From Anaerolineales bacterium (GTDB lineage Bacteria; Chloroflexota; Anaerolineae; Anaerolineales; Villigracilaceae), in the NCBI GenBank assembly GCA_015075725.1, contig JABTTV010000001.1:3100001-3164000 (forward strand): DNA of 64,000 nt, given 5' to 3'. A program made the translations under genes and the position numbers. Positions 27,901-40,772 of this stretch are shown here, one piece after another. Each line of letters starts with the position of its first letter. Positions within the stretch are counted from its first letter, which is position 1. The notes beneath the pieces are model-generated. The model made no database searches and was not told the origin of the DNA. It worked only from the letters and a program-made list of their open reading frames with translations.

Positions 27901-29196
27901 CTACTTGCAAGGACCGCTGCTGGTGCAAGCCGCAACCAGAGCGGACTGGAAGGTCTCGATATTGCTGTCGGCGATGAACGCGCCGAGGGCAGTGTCGATC
28001 TCGGTCTTCCAGGAGTCATTGGCCACCACGCCGTGGGTCAGCGAACCGACGACGGTATCCTTCGACCAATCTTCCATGGCGGTCTGAAGATAAGCGCCAA
28101 AGAGCGAGGTGTCGCAGTCCGTGCGGGCGCAGATCGAACCCTTGACCGGGTTGAACGCTTCTTGCCCTTCCTTGGAACCGGCAACCTTCAACCAGGCGGT
28201 CGCCGCATCGGGATGGGGAGCGCCCACTGCAAGCACGAAGGAGTCGGAAAGGAACTGGAACACACCGGCTGTTCCCGGAACGGGAGCCCAGCCATATCCT
28301 TCGCCGGGGGTCAAACCGAGGTTGTTGCCCGCGGTATCGCCGGAGAAATAGCCGTCAGCCCAGTCGCCCATCACGTTGAACGCCGCATCGCCGTTGGCGA
28401 CGAGTTTGGAAGCGTCCTGCCAGCTCAGGGAGGCGGAGTCTTCATTGGCATAGCCCAACACCTTGACGTAGTTCTCAAGAGCGGTGGTGACTTCCGCGCT
28501 GCCCCAATCGGTGGTGCCATCCCACAAGCCATTGTATGCATCAGCACCAAGTGTGCTGAGCAGAACGGTTTCGAGCAGGTGCATCTTGGTCCATTGCTCG
28601 CCGAGCGCAAGGGGCTGGACGCCTGCGGCTTCGAGCGTATCCATGGCGGCAAACCATTCATCCATGTTGGTGGGAACTTCGACGCCGTTGGCTTCGAGGA
28701 GGGCCGGGTTATACCACAGCACGTTTGCGCGATGGATGTTCACCGGCACGGAATAGATGTTGCCGTCCGACGAGATGAGCGGGATGAGCGTCTCGGGCAT
28801 AACTTCAAGCCAGCCTTCGGCTTCATACAGGTCATTCAAAGGCTGAATCTGGCCGCCAGCCACATAGGTACCGATCAATTCCTGCCCGGCGTGACCTTGC
28901 CAGCTGTCGGGCGGTTCACCGGATTGCAAACGGGTGGCAAGCACAGCGCGCGCATTGGTTCCCGCGCCGCCCGCAACCGCCGAGTTGACGAACTCGATGT
29001 CGGGATTCGCGCCGTTGAAGACTGCGATCATGGCGTCGAGTCCGGCCGCCTCACCGCCACCGGTCCACCAGGAGAACACTTCCACCTGGTCTCCAGCGGC
29101 TGCAGGAGCTTCGGTCGCTGCGGGAGCACCACATGCGGCGATCACGAACGAAGCGATTGCCAGCAAGCTCAATAGTGCAAATAGCTTTTTATTCAT
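27901..29196 (-). CDS. Extracellular sugar-binding lipoprotein, glucose/mannose type (system 2)
   Basis: 432 residues from the ATG at 29196 (CTCTCCTTTA-complement AAAGGAGAG upstream). Lipobox VIAAC with an Ala/Pro-rich linker, then a family-1 solute-binding fold: VEVFSWWTGGGEAAGLDA, PPDSWQGHAGQEL, NIHRANVLWYN, LGEQWTKMHLLE, and a C-terminal Cys pair region (CARTDC, CTSSGPC). The WWTGGGE start is typical of GtsA-like glucose/mannose-binding proteins. Lies 77 bp after the ROK gene on the same strand. Confidence 0.92.
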   Translation of the reverse strand: MNKKLFALLSLLAIASFVIAACGAPAATEAPAAAGDQVEVFSWWTGGGEAAGLDAMIAVFNGANPDIEFVNSAVAGGAGTNARAVLATRLQSGEPPDSWQGHAGQELIGTYVAGGQIQPLNDLYEAEGWLEVMPETLIPLISSDGNIYSVPVNIHRANVLWYNPALLEANGVEVPTNMDEWFAAMDTLEAAGVQPLALGEQWTKMHLLETVLLSTLGADAYNGLWDGTTDWGSAEVTTALENYVKVLGYANEDSASLSWQDASKLVANGDAAFNVMGDWADGYFSGDTAGNNLGLTPGEGYGWAPVPGTAGVFQFLSDSFVLAVGAPHPDAATAWLKVAGSKEGQEAFNPVKGSICARTDCDTSLFGAYLQTAMEDWSKDTVVGSLTHGVVANDSWKTEIDTALGAFIADSNIETFQSALVAACTSSGPCK

Positions 29197-29273
29197 TCTT
29201 CTCTCCTTTATGTTAGGAATTTTGATTGGATCGAATTGATAAGGTGAGCATGTCGCAATCTTTCGATTTCGAA

Positions 29274-30509
29274 TCACCTCCTTTCAAGATTTACAGGATG
29301 GGAAAGCACATCGTCCACGACGATGGCGATCGCGCCGATTAAACTCGCGTCCGGTCCAAAAGGCGAAAGGAGTATCTCAGCCTGTTGGTCGATTTCGGGG
29401 AGCGAGTGACGATCCACAGTTTCCTTGATGGCGGGCAGAAGATATTCGCCCGCAACGCTTAAAGGCCCGCCCAGGATGATCTTTTCTGGATTGAAAATGT
29501 TGATCAAGCCTGCAAATCCCTGTCCCATGGCGTGTCCGGCCTCGGTGAACGAATCGATGGCCTCTTTATCCCCGGCATCCGCAGCCTCTTTGATGAGCGG
29601 AATGCTCATGGGGGAATTCTTTTCCGCCATCAATTTGGGGACGATACTGGTGCGCTTTACCTCGAGTCTTGCCTGCATGCGTTGGATGATCGAATATTGG
29701 TTCGCATATGTTTCCCAGCACCCTCGGTTCCCGCAGTGACACACATTCTGCGAAGGTTCCGCCATGATGGGGGAATGACCGATCTCCCCCGCATAGCCGT
29801 TCTTACCTCGATATAGCTTCCCGTTCAAAAAAAGACCGCCGCCAATACCGACCCCGGCAAAAACAAAGAGAAAATCCCGGCATTGACGGGCAGTCCCAAA
29901 CAGATGTTCGGCAATCGCTGCTGCGTTTGCGTCGTTTTCGACAAAGACTTTGAGTTTCGTCTGCTCGGAAAATATCTTTACAAAGGGAACGTTATGCCAG
30001 TGAAGGTTGGGAGCGAAGATCAAAAGCCCCTTGCCGGTATCCACCGTCCCGGGAGTTGATAAACCAAGACCCAGGAATTTATAGCCTTTGCGTTTTCCCG
30101 CAGTTATTGCGTCCTTGACGATCTGCAGGGTCTGGCCGATCATTTTTTCCTGGTCGTCCGAGGGATCTGCATCCTCCCGCCTGCGCCATTGGATGTTTCC
30201 CAATACATCGGTCACGGCAACGGAGACGAAATCCACGCCGAGTTCCACGCCAACGATACTGCCTGCTTGCGGATTGATCTCCAATAAAGTGGCGGGTCTT
30301 CCCGCGCCGCCGGTATTACTCCCCGTTTCATGCACCAATCCAAGGTCGATCAGTTCGTCCACCAGGCTTGACACGGTGGATTTGTTCAATCCGGTGATGG
30401 TTGCAATTTGCGCACGCGAAACAGGGGACTGATTGTGGATCAGTCTGAGAACCAGCGAGAGATTTGTCTCGCGAACAAACGCCTGGTCAGCCGTGTTCTT
30501 CGGGTTCAT
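29274..30509 (-). CDS. ROK-family transcriptional repressor (NagC/XylR type)
   Basis: 411 residues from the ATG at 30509 (a TTG one codon upstream is also possible). N-terminal winged helix (about 20-75; SRAQIATITGLNKSTVSSLV) followed by a ROK sugar-kinase-fold sensor domain with the zinc motif CHCGNRGCWE and ASP-box-like GVGIGGGLFLNG. It heads a unit with the binding protein, two permeases, MFS carrier and dehydrogenase, and the strong palindrome before its start points to autoregulation with the sugar imported by the unit as likely inducer. Confidence 0.93.
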   Translation of the reverse strand: MNPKNTADQAFVRETNLSLVLRLIHNQSPVSRAQIATITGLNKSTVSSLVDELIDLGLVHETGSNTGGAGRPATLLEINPQAGSIVGVELGVDFVSVAVTDVLGNIQWRRREDADPSDDQEKMIGQTLQIVKDAITAGKRKGYKFLGLGLSTPGTVDTGKGLLIFAPNLHWHNVPFVKIFSEQTKLKVFVENDANAAAIAEHLFGTARQCRDFLFVFAGVGIGGGLFLNGKLYRGKNGYAGEIGHSPIMAEPSQNVCHCGNRGCWETYANQYSIIQRMQARLEVKRTSIVPKLMAEKNSPMSIPLIKEAADAGDKEAIDSFTEAGHAMGQGFAGLINIFNPEKIILGGPLSVAGEYLLPAIKETVDRHSLPEIDQQAEILLSPFGPDASLIGAIAIVVDDVLSHPVNLERR

Positions 30510-30520
30510 CAAATTCTAAG

Positions 30521-30549
30521 AATTAGTATGTTGGAGCAACAAACTAATT
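30521..30549 (-). promoter_or_regulatory. Operator palindrome for the ROK repressor
   Basis: AATTAGTATGTTG, GAG, CAACAAACTAATT: arms of 13 bp with one mismatch around a 3-nt centre. It overlaps the 3' half of the TATAAT box and covers the expected transcription start of the ROK gene. Confidence 0.8.
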
Positions 30550-30574
30550 ATAACGATTTAGGAGCGCTTGTCAA
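30547..30574 (-). promoter_or_regulatory. Strong sigma-70-like promoter of the ROK-sugar operon
   Basis: Consensus TTGACA (30574-30569) and TATAAT (30552-30547) on the minus strand with a 16-nt spacer. The operator overlaps its downstream side. Confidence 0.85.
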
Positions 30575-30576
30575 CT

Positions 30577-30623
30577 TAAAAAAATCAGGCTCAAAATCCG
30601 CATCGTTCCGGACTTTGAGCCTG
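30577..30623 (-). terminator. Intrinsic terminator of enolase gene
   Basis: Stem CAGGCTCAAAGTCCG / CGGATTTTGAGCCTG (one G-T pair) with an 8-nt loop, followed on the minus strand by ATTTTTTTAAG. Starts 30 nt after the enolase stop and insulates the ROK promoter. Confidence 0.9.
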
Positions 30624-30653
30624 CCGCTGTCGACTTGAGCTTTGGTTTCGCTG

Positions 30654-32716
<2,063 letters not shown>

Positions 32717-32745
32717 CCCGAACTCAACCTAATTTTCACTGGTTT

Positions 32746-34458
<1,713 letters not shown>

Positions 34459-34484
34459 TCATTTTGGAAAAAAACCTTTTCGCT

Positions 34485-34859
34485 TCATCCGACCAGTTTC
34501 ACGAGGTCTTCGGCGGCTCGTCTCATTTCAAGGAAGACCATGCCGAGTTTTGCTTCGTGACGCGCCATGGCGGTAAGCACGGCTTCCTCGCCGATGGCGG
34601 TCAAGACAATCGAGCCTTTATCGCCTTTAATATAAACCTGCTCCAGCCCGCCGCGCCCCAACTCGCCGGAGATACGTTCACCCAGGCTCAACATGGCGGC
34701 AGACATCGCAGATACACGGTCTTCCTCCACGCCCTGCTGCAGGGCAGACGCCATGATCAACCCGTCCACCGAAACGATGGCGGAGGCTTCGATATCGGGC
34801 GCAGCGGCTTGCATGGTGCGGAGCCGTTCCACGAGTTGTTCAGCGCGGGATGGTGCCAT
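34485..34859 (-). CDS. Roadblock/LC7-domain protein
   Basis: 124 residues forming one roadblock/LC7 domain (ASAIVSVDGLIMASAL, MLSLGERISGEL, QVYIKGDKGSIVLTAIGEE). Bacterial members such as MglB regulate small Ras-like GTPases or act in signalling complexes. No MglA-like GTPase gene is next to it. GGAG precedes the ATG. Cytoplasmic. Partner unknown. Confidence 0.9.
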   Translation of the reverse strand: MAPSRAEQLVERLRTMQAAAPDIEASAIVSVDGLIMASALQQGVEEDRVSAMSAAMLSLGERISGELGRGGLEQVYIKGDKGSIVLTAIGEEAVLTAMARHEAKLGMVFLEMRRAAEDLVKLVG

Positions 34860-34990
34860 AAATTGTTCTCCTGTGCATATATTGAACGGCTAGAGTTTAC
34901 CAGAAAAACCTTCAATCGAGAATTGCCTCGCATTTACAATCACTGATCGATGTGCCTATAAGAGATGAAATTTGACCATGACCCGCCTTC

Positions 34991-35614
34991 ATGTTAAACT
35001 TACCGATTGCCATGCACGCATTCTTGTTGCTGCTCGCCCTCTTTTTCCAGGATCCATCCGTCGCGTTGACCTCACCCAAACCCGGCGAAGCTTTGCGAGG
35101 TTTGATTGAAATCCAGGGTAGGATGGATGCACCGGATTTTTCATCTGCGGAACTGGCGTTTACCTTTGCCCCCTCCGCCTCTGACCCCGCCGCTGGCTGG
35201 TTCATCATCCGCACCTTTTCCCAGCCGGCGACAAATCCCGTGATTGCCGAGTGGGACACCACCGCAGTCACCGACGGGGATTACACCTTGCGCCTGCGCG
35301 TGTATTTGAAGGACGGTTCCTATCAGGATGTGTTGGTCGATGATTTGAAGATTCTCAATAACGAGCCAACTCCCACTCCGGTTCCTCCACCTACTCTTGC
35401 CGATTTCGCCTTCCAACCCCTCGACCAGCAGCCTGATTTTGAAATTGAATTTACCCCAACGCCATCTATCGCGCTTTCCACCATCACGCCTTTGCCGGTC
35501 AATTCCGCATCATTGAGTCCTACGTCCATCACTGCCGTCTTCTGGAAGGGCGCGCTCGCCGTAATCGTGCTTTATGCTTTCTTTTCACTCCTCCTTCGAC
35601 TACGAAAGAACTGA
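34991..35614 (+). CDS. Secreted/anchored protein with C-terminal membrane helix
   Basis: 207 residues. N-terminal signal (MHAFLLLLALFF; a start at 35012 is also possible), an Ig-like beta domain (about 25-125: LTSPKPGEALRGLIEIQG, EWDTTAVTDGDYTLRLRVYL), a Pro/Thr spacer (about 125-180) and a C-terminal helix (about 184-203) followed by RLRKN. The topology puts the beta domain outside the cell. Function unknown. It precedes pth by 68 bp on the same strand. Confidence 0.7.
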   Translation: MLNLPIAMHAFLLLLALFFQDPSVALTSPKPGEALRGLIEIQGRMDAPDFSSAELAFTFAPSASDPAAGWFIIRTFSQPATNPVIAEWDTTAVTDGDYTLRLRVYLKDGSYQDVLVDDLKILNNEPTPTPVPPPTLADFAFQPLDQQPDFEIEFTPTPSIALSTITPLPVNSASLSPTSITAVFWKGALAVIVLYAFFSLLLRLRKN

Positions 35615-35682
35615 TCCAACGTTAATTGCATATTCCTGATAACGTTACATTTAATCTGAAATCTGACACTTGGAACTTTCTC

Positions 35683-36264
35683 ATGACCGACCCCTACCTC
35701 CTCATTGGTCTCGGCAACCCGGGACGCGAATACAAGGACACCCGCCATAATATCGGTTTCATGCTCATCGACCACATCGCCGAACGGATAGGCGCGCGCG
35801 GGATGAAAGTGCAGTCGAAAGCCATTGTGACATCCGGGCTTCATGAAGAACACAAACTCATCCTTGCCAAGCCGCAGACCTACATGAATCTCTCAGGTCA
35901 TTCTGTGCAAGGCTTGCTGCATTTCTATAAGATCCCGCATTCGAATCTGCTTGTTGCTCACGACGACCTGGATATTCCCTTCGGCACGATCCGCATCCGC
36001 CCCACAGGCGGACCGGGCGGCCAGCGCGGCATGGTGAATACGATTGAATTGCTTGGCACAAAGGATTTCCCGCGCCTGCGCCTTGGCATTGGCCGTCCCC
36101 CCGGGCGTATGGACCCCAGGGATTACGTTCTTCAAAACTTTTCAAAAGATGAATTGAAGATACTGCCCGAAATTATCTCCCGCGCTGCCGATGCCGCGCT
36201 CGAGTTTGTCATGAACGGCTTGAACGCGGCGATGAATAAATATAATGGCGAAATCAGGGAATAG
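35683..36264 (+). CDS. pth: Peptidyl-tRNA hydrolase
   Basis: 193 residues from the ATG at 35683. Releases peptides from peptidyl-tRNA in the cytoplasm. Catalytic His in DTRHNIGF, Asn in KPQTYMNLSG and Asp in AHDDLDIP are kept. The loop GGPGGQRGM carries Gln-Arg where E. coli has His-Asn; this Gly-Gly-Gln variant appears in other phyla. The C-terminal lid helix is present. Followed by mfd 60 bp downstream. Confidence 0.95.
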   Translation: MTDPYLLIGLGNPGREYKDTRHNIGFMLIDHIAERIGARGMKVQSKAIVTSGLHEEHKLILAKPQTYMNLSGHSVQGLLHFYKIPHSNLLVAHDDLDIPFGTIRIRPTGGPGGQRGMVNTIELLGTKDFPRLRLGIGRPPGRMDPRDYVLQNFSKDELKILPEIISRAADAALEFVMNGLNAAMNKYNGEIRE

Positions 36265-36324
36265 GCAATAGGGAATGGGAAAAGGTTTCCTGTTTCACCA
36301 TTCACCACTAAATTTTCACCCGTC

Positions 36325-39300
36325 ATGCAGCAACTACTTGACCATCTCCGCAAACTCTCCCCATATCAGCACCTGCTGGGCGGACTAGGCGCGCGTAAAC
36401 CCATCCCGGGTCTTGGCTTGCCGCGTTCCGTGCGCCTGCCTTTGCTGGCATCCTTTCATTCGGATACCGCTCGACCGATTCTATTAATCACAGACCGCGC
36501 AGACCATGCGCTTTCGATGTTCGATGAACTTGGCTTTTGGGTCAGATCACCGCGTTTTCTATTCGCCGAGCCGAATCCGCTTTTTTACGAAGATGCTGCC
36601 TGGGGCGTGACAACCCGTAGAGAACGCCTGCAAACGCTTACGGTACTAGCCACGTTTCACCTGCCATTTGCCTCAAAACCTGAATCTCCTCCAATCATCA
36701 TTACCTCCGTCCGTTCGTTGATGACGCGCACCCTGCCCCGACGGGATTTCCTCAAGGCTTGTAAAAAACTATCAGCAGGCCAGACCAGCCAACCCGATGG
36801 TCTGATGCGCGAGTGGGCGCGAATCGGTTATCAGCGGGTGAACACCGTCCTCGAACCGGGCCAGTTCTCGCATCGCGGCGGCATCCTTGATGTTTGGGCG
36901 CCCACCGATCTGAATCCTGTGCGGCTTGATTTCTTTGGCGATGAAATAGAGACCATCCGTTCCTTTGATCCCGCTACTCAACGCACGCTGGGAAGTCTTG
37001 AGTCGATTCTTATCACCCCGGCGCGCGAATTCCTTGCGGAAGGGAATGATACTGAAACGGAACTCTCCGAATTTCACATCCCGCTTCTTCACAGCCAGGC
37101 TGCTTCCCTGTTGGATTATCTCCCTCAAAAAACACTTGTAGTGATCGACGATCTCAGTTTGATCGAAGTCATGGCGAACGAGGTCGAAGAACAGGCGGTC
37201 AGGTTTCGCGAAGAAAGCATTCGAGAAGGCATACTTTCTTTGGATTTCCCGGTTCCTTACAACCCATGGTCTGAGTTGTTTGACTTGCTGGAGGAATTCC
37301 CGCATCTTGAACTTGGGCGTTCCGCCGATGACGTGGATGAAACCCATTTCTCGTCAAATTTTGGACACGACGAGCGGTTCGGGGGCCGTCTCAAGCCGTT
37401 CATCGATTATCTGTCGCCAATAGTCGAACGCGGGGAGCAGGTCTTTATCGTTTCACGTCAGGCGCGGCGGTTGAACGAGTTATGGAACGAACACAATCCG
37501 GATTCGAATCCCGTCAACCTTGAATTTATCGAAGCCTCGCTCTCCGAAGGCTTTACATTAGCTCCCGCCGTGGAAGGTGAAATTGCTTGTATTCATCTCA
37601 TCACCGACTCCGAGATCTTCGGCTGGGAACGCCCACAGCCCCGCGCGCGTCAGCGTCAGGCCGCGGATACACCCGAATCACTCTACGCCGATTTACAGGC
37701 GGGAGATTACGTTGTCCATGTCGATCATGGCATTGGGCGTTTTGCCGGGTTGATTCAACGGCAGTTGGACGGGCACGAACGGGAATATCTCACGGTCGAA
37801 TACGAACGCGGAGACATTCTCTACGTTCCCGTTCACCAGGCGGATCGACTTACGCGTTACGTTGGCGCGGAGGGCGGCAAACCGTCGCTTGATAATCTTG
37901 GCGGGCAGGCGTGGGCGGAAACCAAATCGCGTGTCAAAGAGGCAGTACAGAAAGTTGCAGAGGATTTGCTTGACCTGTATGCGCGTCGTCAGGTGGTGGA
38001 AGGCTTTGCCTTTTCGCCAGACTCTGCCTGGCAAAAGGAACTTGAAGATAGTTTTCCCTACGTCGAAACGGAAGATCAAAAACGCGCCATTGCCGATATT
38101 AAACGCGATATGGAACGACTGCGCCCGATGGACCGACTCTTGTGCGGGGATGTAGGTTATGGAAAGACGGAGGTCGCACTACGCGCCGCCTTCAAAGCTG
38201 TGATGAGCGGCAAACAGGTGGCCGTTCTTGTGCCGACGACCGTTTTGGCTCAGCAGCATTACGAAACTTTTTCGCAGCGCCTTGCCGCCTTTCCCGTCAA
38301 AGTGGAAATGCTCTCACGCTTCCGGACTCCGCGCGAACAGACCGAGATCCTGCATCAACTTGCCAGCGGCGAATTGGATATCGTCATCGGGACGCATCGC
38401 CTCATTTCATCCGATGTCGTATTCAAGGATCTGGGCTTGGTCGTCATCGACGAAGAGCAGCGTTTTGGCGTGACCCACAAGGAGCATCTCAAGAAACTGC
38501 GTACCGAAGTGGACGTGCTGACGCTCACCGCCACGCCGATCCCGCGCACGTTATACATGGCATTGACCGGCGTTCGCGATATTTCGAACCTGAATACGCC
38601 GCCCGAGGAACGTCTGCCCATCGTCACGCATGTAGGGCCGTATTCCTCTCGCCTGGTGCGGCAGGCCGTTCTGCGCGAACTGGAGCGCGGCGGGCAGATC
38701 TTTTACGTCCACAACCGCGTGCAGACCATCGACGCGATGAAGGCGCATCTGGAAAAACTTGTACCCGAGGCGCGGATCGATATCGGTCATGGACAGATGC
38801 CCGAGAATCAATTATCCCAGGTCATGCACCGGTTCGGCAATGCGGAGATCGATATCCTGTTATCCACCACGATCGTCGAATCCGGTTTGGACATCCCCAA
38901 TGCCAATACCTTGATTGTGGACCGCGCCGACACCTTTGGTCTGGCTCAACTTTATCAATTGCGCGGGCGGGTGGGGCGCGGAGCGATGCGCGCGTACGCA
39001 TATTTTTTCCGCCATAAGAAACTTGTGCCCACGCTGGAAGGACAGCAGCGACTTGAAGTCATTGCCGAGAACACACAGCTTGGTTCGGGATATTCCATCG
39101 CCATGCGCGACCTTGAGATTCGCGGCGCAGGCGAACTGCTCGGCACACGCCAGCATGGATTTATTCAGGCGGTCGGGTTTCATCTGTACACCAGAATGCT
39201 TGCTGATGCGGTCAGGAAATTGAGAAGAATTGCCTCTGATATGTTGAAAGTGGAAAGTGGAAAATTAGACGGCGCACTATCCACTTTCCACTTTCCATTG

Positions 39301-39729
39301 TCCATACCTGTCAATGTCGATCTTCCGCTTGCTGTCGGAATTCCTGTGCACTATATTCCGGATCAGGATTTGCGCCTGCGGCTCTACCGCCGCCTCGCCG
39401 ATCTCCGTGACGAGACCGAACTCGACGCCCTCGGCTCGGAATTCCGCGATCGATTTGGTCAACTCCCGGAGATGACTCAAAACCTTCTTTACCAGATGCG
39501 CGTGAAGTTGCGTGCTGAAAAAATCGGACTGACATCGGTGGGATGGGAATCAGGGCAGATCCTGCTCAAATACTCCGCGCCAGGTGACGGGTCTGATGCG
39601 AGGCGTCTGCCGGACCTTCCGAACGGTGTGAGAGGCGGCAAAGCCTCCTATTGGATTTCCATTTCGAAGGAAGAAGTCTGGACTGCGAAATTACTCGATG
39701 TGCTGGCGGTTCTTGGCAACGGAACATAA
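36325..39729 (+). CDS. mfd: Transcription-repair coupling factor Mfd
   Basis: 1134 residues, close to the E. coli length of 1148. Displaces stalled RNA polymerase and recruits UvrA. N-terminal UvrB-homology module, RNA polymerase interaction domain (LQAGDYVVHVDHGIGRFAGL), then the RecG-like translocase with Walker A GDVGYGKTE, DEEQRFGV, TLTATPIPRT and the helicase motif VI QLRGRVGRG, and a C-terminal TRCF domain. An in-frame inverted-repeat insertion lies near residues 973-992 (see repeat). Probably cotranscribed with pth. UvrB is also encoded in this window at 44518. Confidence 0.97.
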   Translation: MQQLLDHLRKLSPYQHLLGGLGARKPIPGLGLPRSVRLPLLASFHSDTARPILLITDRADHALSMFDELGFWVRSPRFLFAEPNPLFYEDAAWGVTTRRERLQTLTVLATFHLPFASKPESPPIIITSVRSLMTRTLPRRDFLKACKKLSAGQTSQPDGLMREWARIGYQRVNTVLEPGQFSHRGGILDVWAPTDLNPVRLDFFGDEIETIRSFDPATQRTLGSLESILITPAREFLAEGNDTETELSEFHIPLLHSQAASLLDYLPQKTLVVIDDLSLIEVMANEVEEQAVRFREESIREGILSLDFPVPYNPWSELFDLLEEFPHLELGRSADDVDETHFSSNFGHDERFGGRLKPFIDYLSPIVERGEQVFIVSRQARRLNELWNEHNPDSNPVNLEFIEASLSEGFTLAPAVEGEIACIHLITDSEIFGWERPQPRARQRQAADTPESLYADLQAGDYVVHVDHGIGRFAGLIQRQLDGHEREYLTVEYERGDILYVPVHQADRLTRYVGAEGGKPSLDNLGGQAWAETKSRVKEAVQKVAEDLLDLYARRQVVEGFAFSPDSAWQKELEDSFPYVETEDQKRAIADIKRDMERLRPMDRLLCGDVGYGKTEVALRAAFKAVMSGKQVAVLVPTTVLAQQHYETFSQRLAAFPVKVEMLSRFRTPREQTEILHQLASGELDIVIGTHRLISSDVVFKDLGLVVIDEEQRFGVTHKEHLKKLRTEVDVLTLTATPIPRTLYMALTGVRDISNLNTPPEERLPIVTHVGPYSSRLVRQAVLRELERGGQIFYVHNRVQTIDAMKAHLEKLVPEARIDIGHGQMPENQLSQVMHRFGNAEIDILLSTTIVESGLDIPNANTLIVDRADTFGLAQLYQLRGRVGRGAMRAYAYFFRHKKLVPTLEGQQRLEVIAENTQLGSGYSIAMRDLEIRGAGELLGTRQHGFIQAVGFHLYTRMLADAVRKLRRIASDMLKVESGKLDGALSTFHFPLSIPVNVDLPLAVGIPVHYIPDQDLRLRLYRRLADLRDETELDALGSEFRDRFGQLPEMTQNLLYQMRVKLRAEKIGLTSVGWESGQILLKYSAPGDGSDARRLPDLPNGVRGGKASYWISISKEEVWTAKLLDVLAVLGNGT
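39246..39295. repeat. In-frame 16-bp inverted repeat inside mfd
   Basis: GAAAGTGGAAAGTGGA (39246-39261) and its perfect complement (39280-39295) around an 18-nt centre. It encodes about residues 975-990, within a segment linking the translocase core to the C-terminal domain. It has a low-complexity purine/pyrimidine character unlike the flanking codons, as if a small palindromic element had been inserted without breaking the frame. Confidence 0.8.
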
Positions 39730-39776
39730 ACCCAATCATCGTGTTTTAAACGACATATTGTGAAAAGGAGAGAGAG

Positions 39777-40673
39777 ATGAAGAGGCTGTATGTAATCTTA
39801 GTTATATTGTCTGCGTTAATTGGCGCGTGCAGCGGGGGGCAGCCCGCGCAGGATGTCGATGCGGTCGTGCAAGCTACGTTTCAGGCGCTGACCGCTCAGG
39901 CTCCCCAAGCCACGCCTTCAGCAGCGACCGGCAGTATCTCAGGCCAACTGTCATTCCCTTCGGAAGGTATTCCACCTCTGCTTGTTGTTGCGTTTAACAC
40001 ATCAACCGGGCAGTATTATTGGGTACAGACCGTTCAAGACCAAACCACCTACCAGATCGACGGTTTGCCGCCTGGAAAATATACAGTGTTCGCCTACGTC
40101 CTGCCGGACGGGAAATTGGTCGGGGCATACGATCAATTTTATGTATGTGGATTACAGCAAAGTTGCACCGATCTTTCTCTGATCGAAGTCGATGTGCAGG
40201 CTGGGATCGTAACTCCCAACATCAACCCCGGCGATTGGTATAACGATCCGACGCAATGGCCCTCCATGCCGAACGACCCGAGCATTCCCAATTTGGGCGT
40301 TGGTGGAGAGTCGGCAGGCACAGGAGGCATTGCGGGACAGTTGAGCTACCCTTCAAGTTTTATCCCTTCGATGACAGTGGTGGCGTTCGACATTAACAGC
40401 GCGAATTATCGTTACATAATCACCAACGAGAATTCATCCACCTATCAGATCGATGACCTTGCGCCCGGCTCTTATTTTGTGGTCGCATATCCCAATAACG
40501 ATTCCTCGTATCCGGGCGGATACTCGGCGGCGGTCCCATGCGGACTATCCGCCAGCTGCACAGATCACAGCCTGATTCCAGTTGAAGTTAAAAGCGGCGA
40601 AGTGACTCAGGGAATCAACCCCGGGGATTTCTACGCCCCGTCTGGAACATTCCCCCCGTCTCCGGCTCCCTGA
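39777..40673 (+). CDS. Lipoprotein with two carboxypeptidase-regulatory-like repeats
   Basis: 298 residues; AAAAGGAG precedes the ATG. Lipobox IGAC, short Ala/Gln/Thr linker, then two homologous domains: one about 52-160 (GQLSFPSEGIPPLLVVAF, YQIDGLPPGKYTVFAY, CGLQQSCTD, INPGDWY) and one about 182-288 (GQLSYPSSFIPSMTVVAF, YQIDDLAPGSYFVVAY, CGLSASCTD, INPGDFY). The YQIDxLxPGxY motif is that of carboxypeptidase-regulatory/SpaA-like beta sandwiches. Each repeat has one Cys pair. Surface-anchored; function unknown. Confidence 0.85.
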   Translation: MKRLYVILVILSALIGACSGGQPAQDVDAVVQATFQALTAQAPQATPSAATGSISGQLSFPSEGIPPLLVVAFNTSTGQYYWVQTVQDQTTYQIDGLPPGKYTVFAYVLPDGKLVGAYDQFYVCGLQQSCTDLSLIEVDVQAGIVTPNINPGDWYNDPTQWPSMPNDPSIPNLGVGGESAGTGGIAGQLSYPSSFIPSMTVVAFDINSANYRYIITNENSSTYQIDDLAPGSYFVVAYPNNDSSYPGGYSAAVPCGLSASCTDHSLIPVEVKSGEVTQGINPGDFYAPSGTFPPSPAP

Positions 40674-40732
40674 CGTGCCGAACCCGGATTCGGTTTTCTG
40701 AAAGATTTTCCTCCCCGATAGTTTGGCGTTAA

Positions 40733-40765
40733 AGGTGACGGTCACTTCGAAAGTGACCGTCACCT
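40733..40765. terminator. Bidirectional hairpin between convergent genes
   Basis: Perfect 15-bp stem AGGTGACGGTCACTT and complement with loop CGA, between convergent genes ending at 40673 and 40773. Tails are short in T on both sides. Confidence 0.75.
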
Positions 40766-40772
40766 GATTTCG

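Noticed and set aside
28033..29175. 380-codon open frame antisense to the system 2 binding protein
   Set aside because: It mirrors the codon pattern of the real gene on the opposite strand and has no ribosome site or domain.
38142..39017. 291-codon frame within mfd
   Set aside because: Arg/Ala/Gly-rich out-of-frame shadow of mfd.
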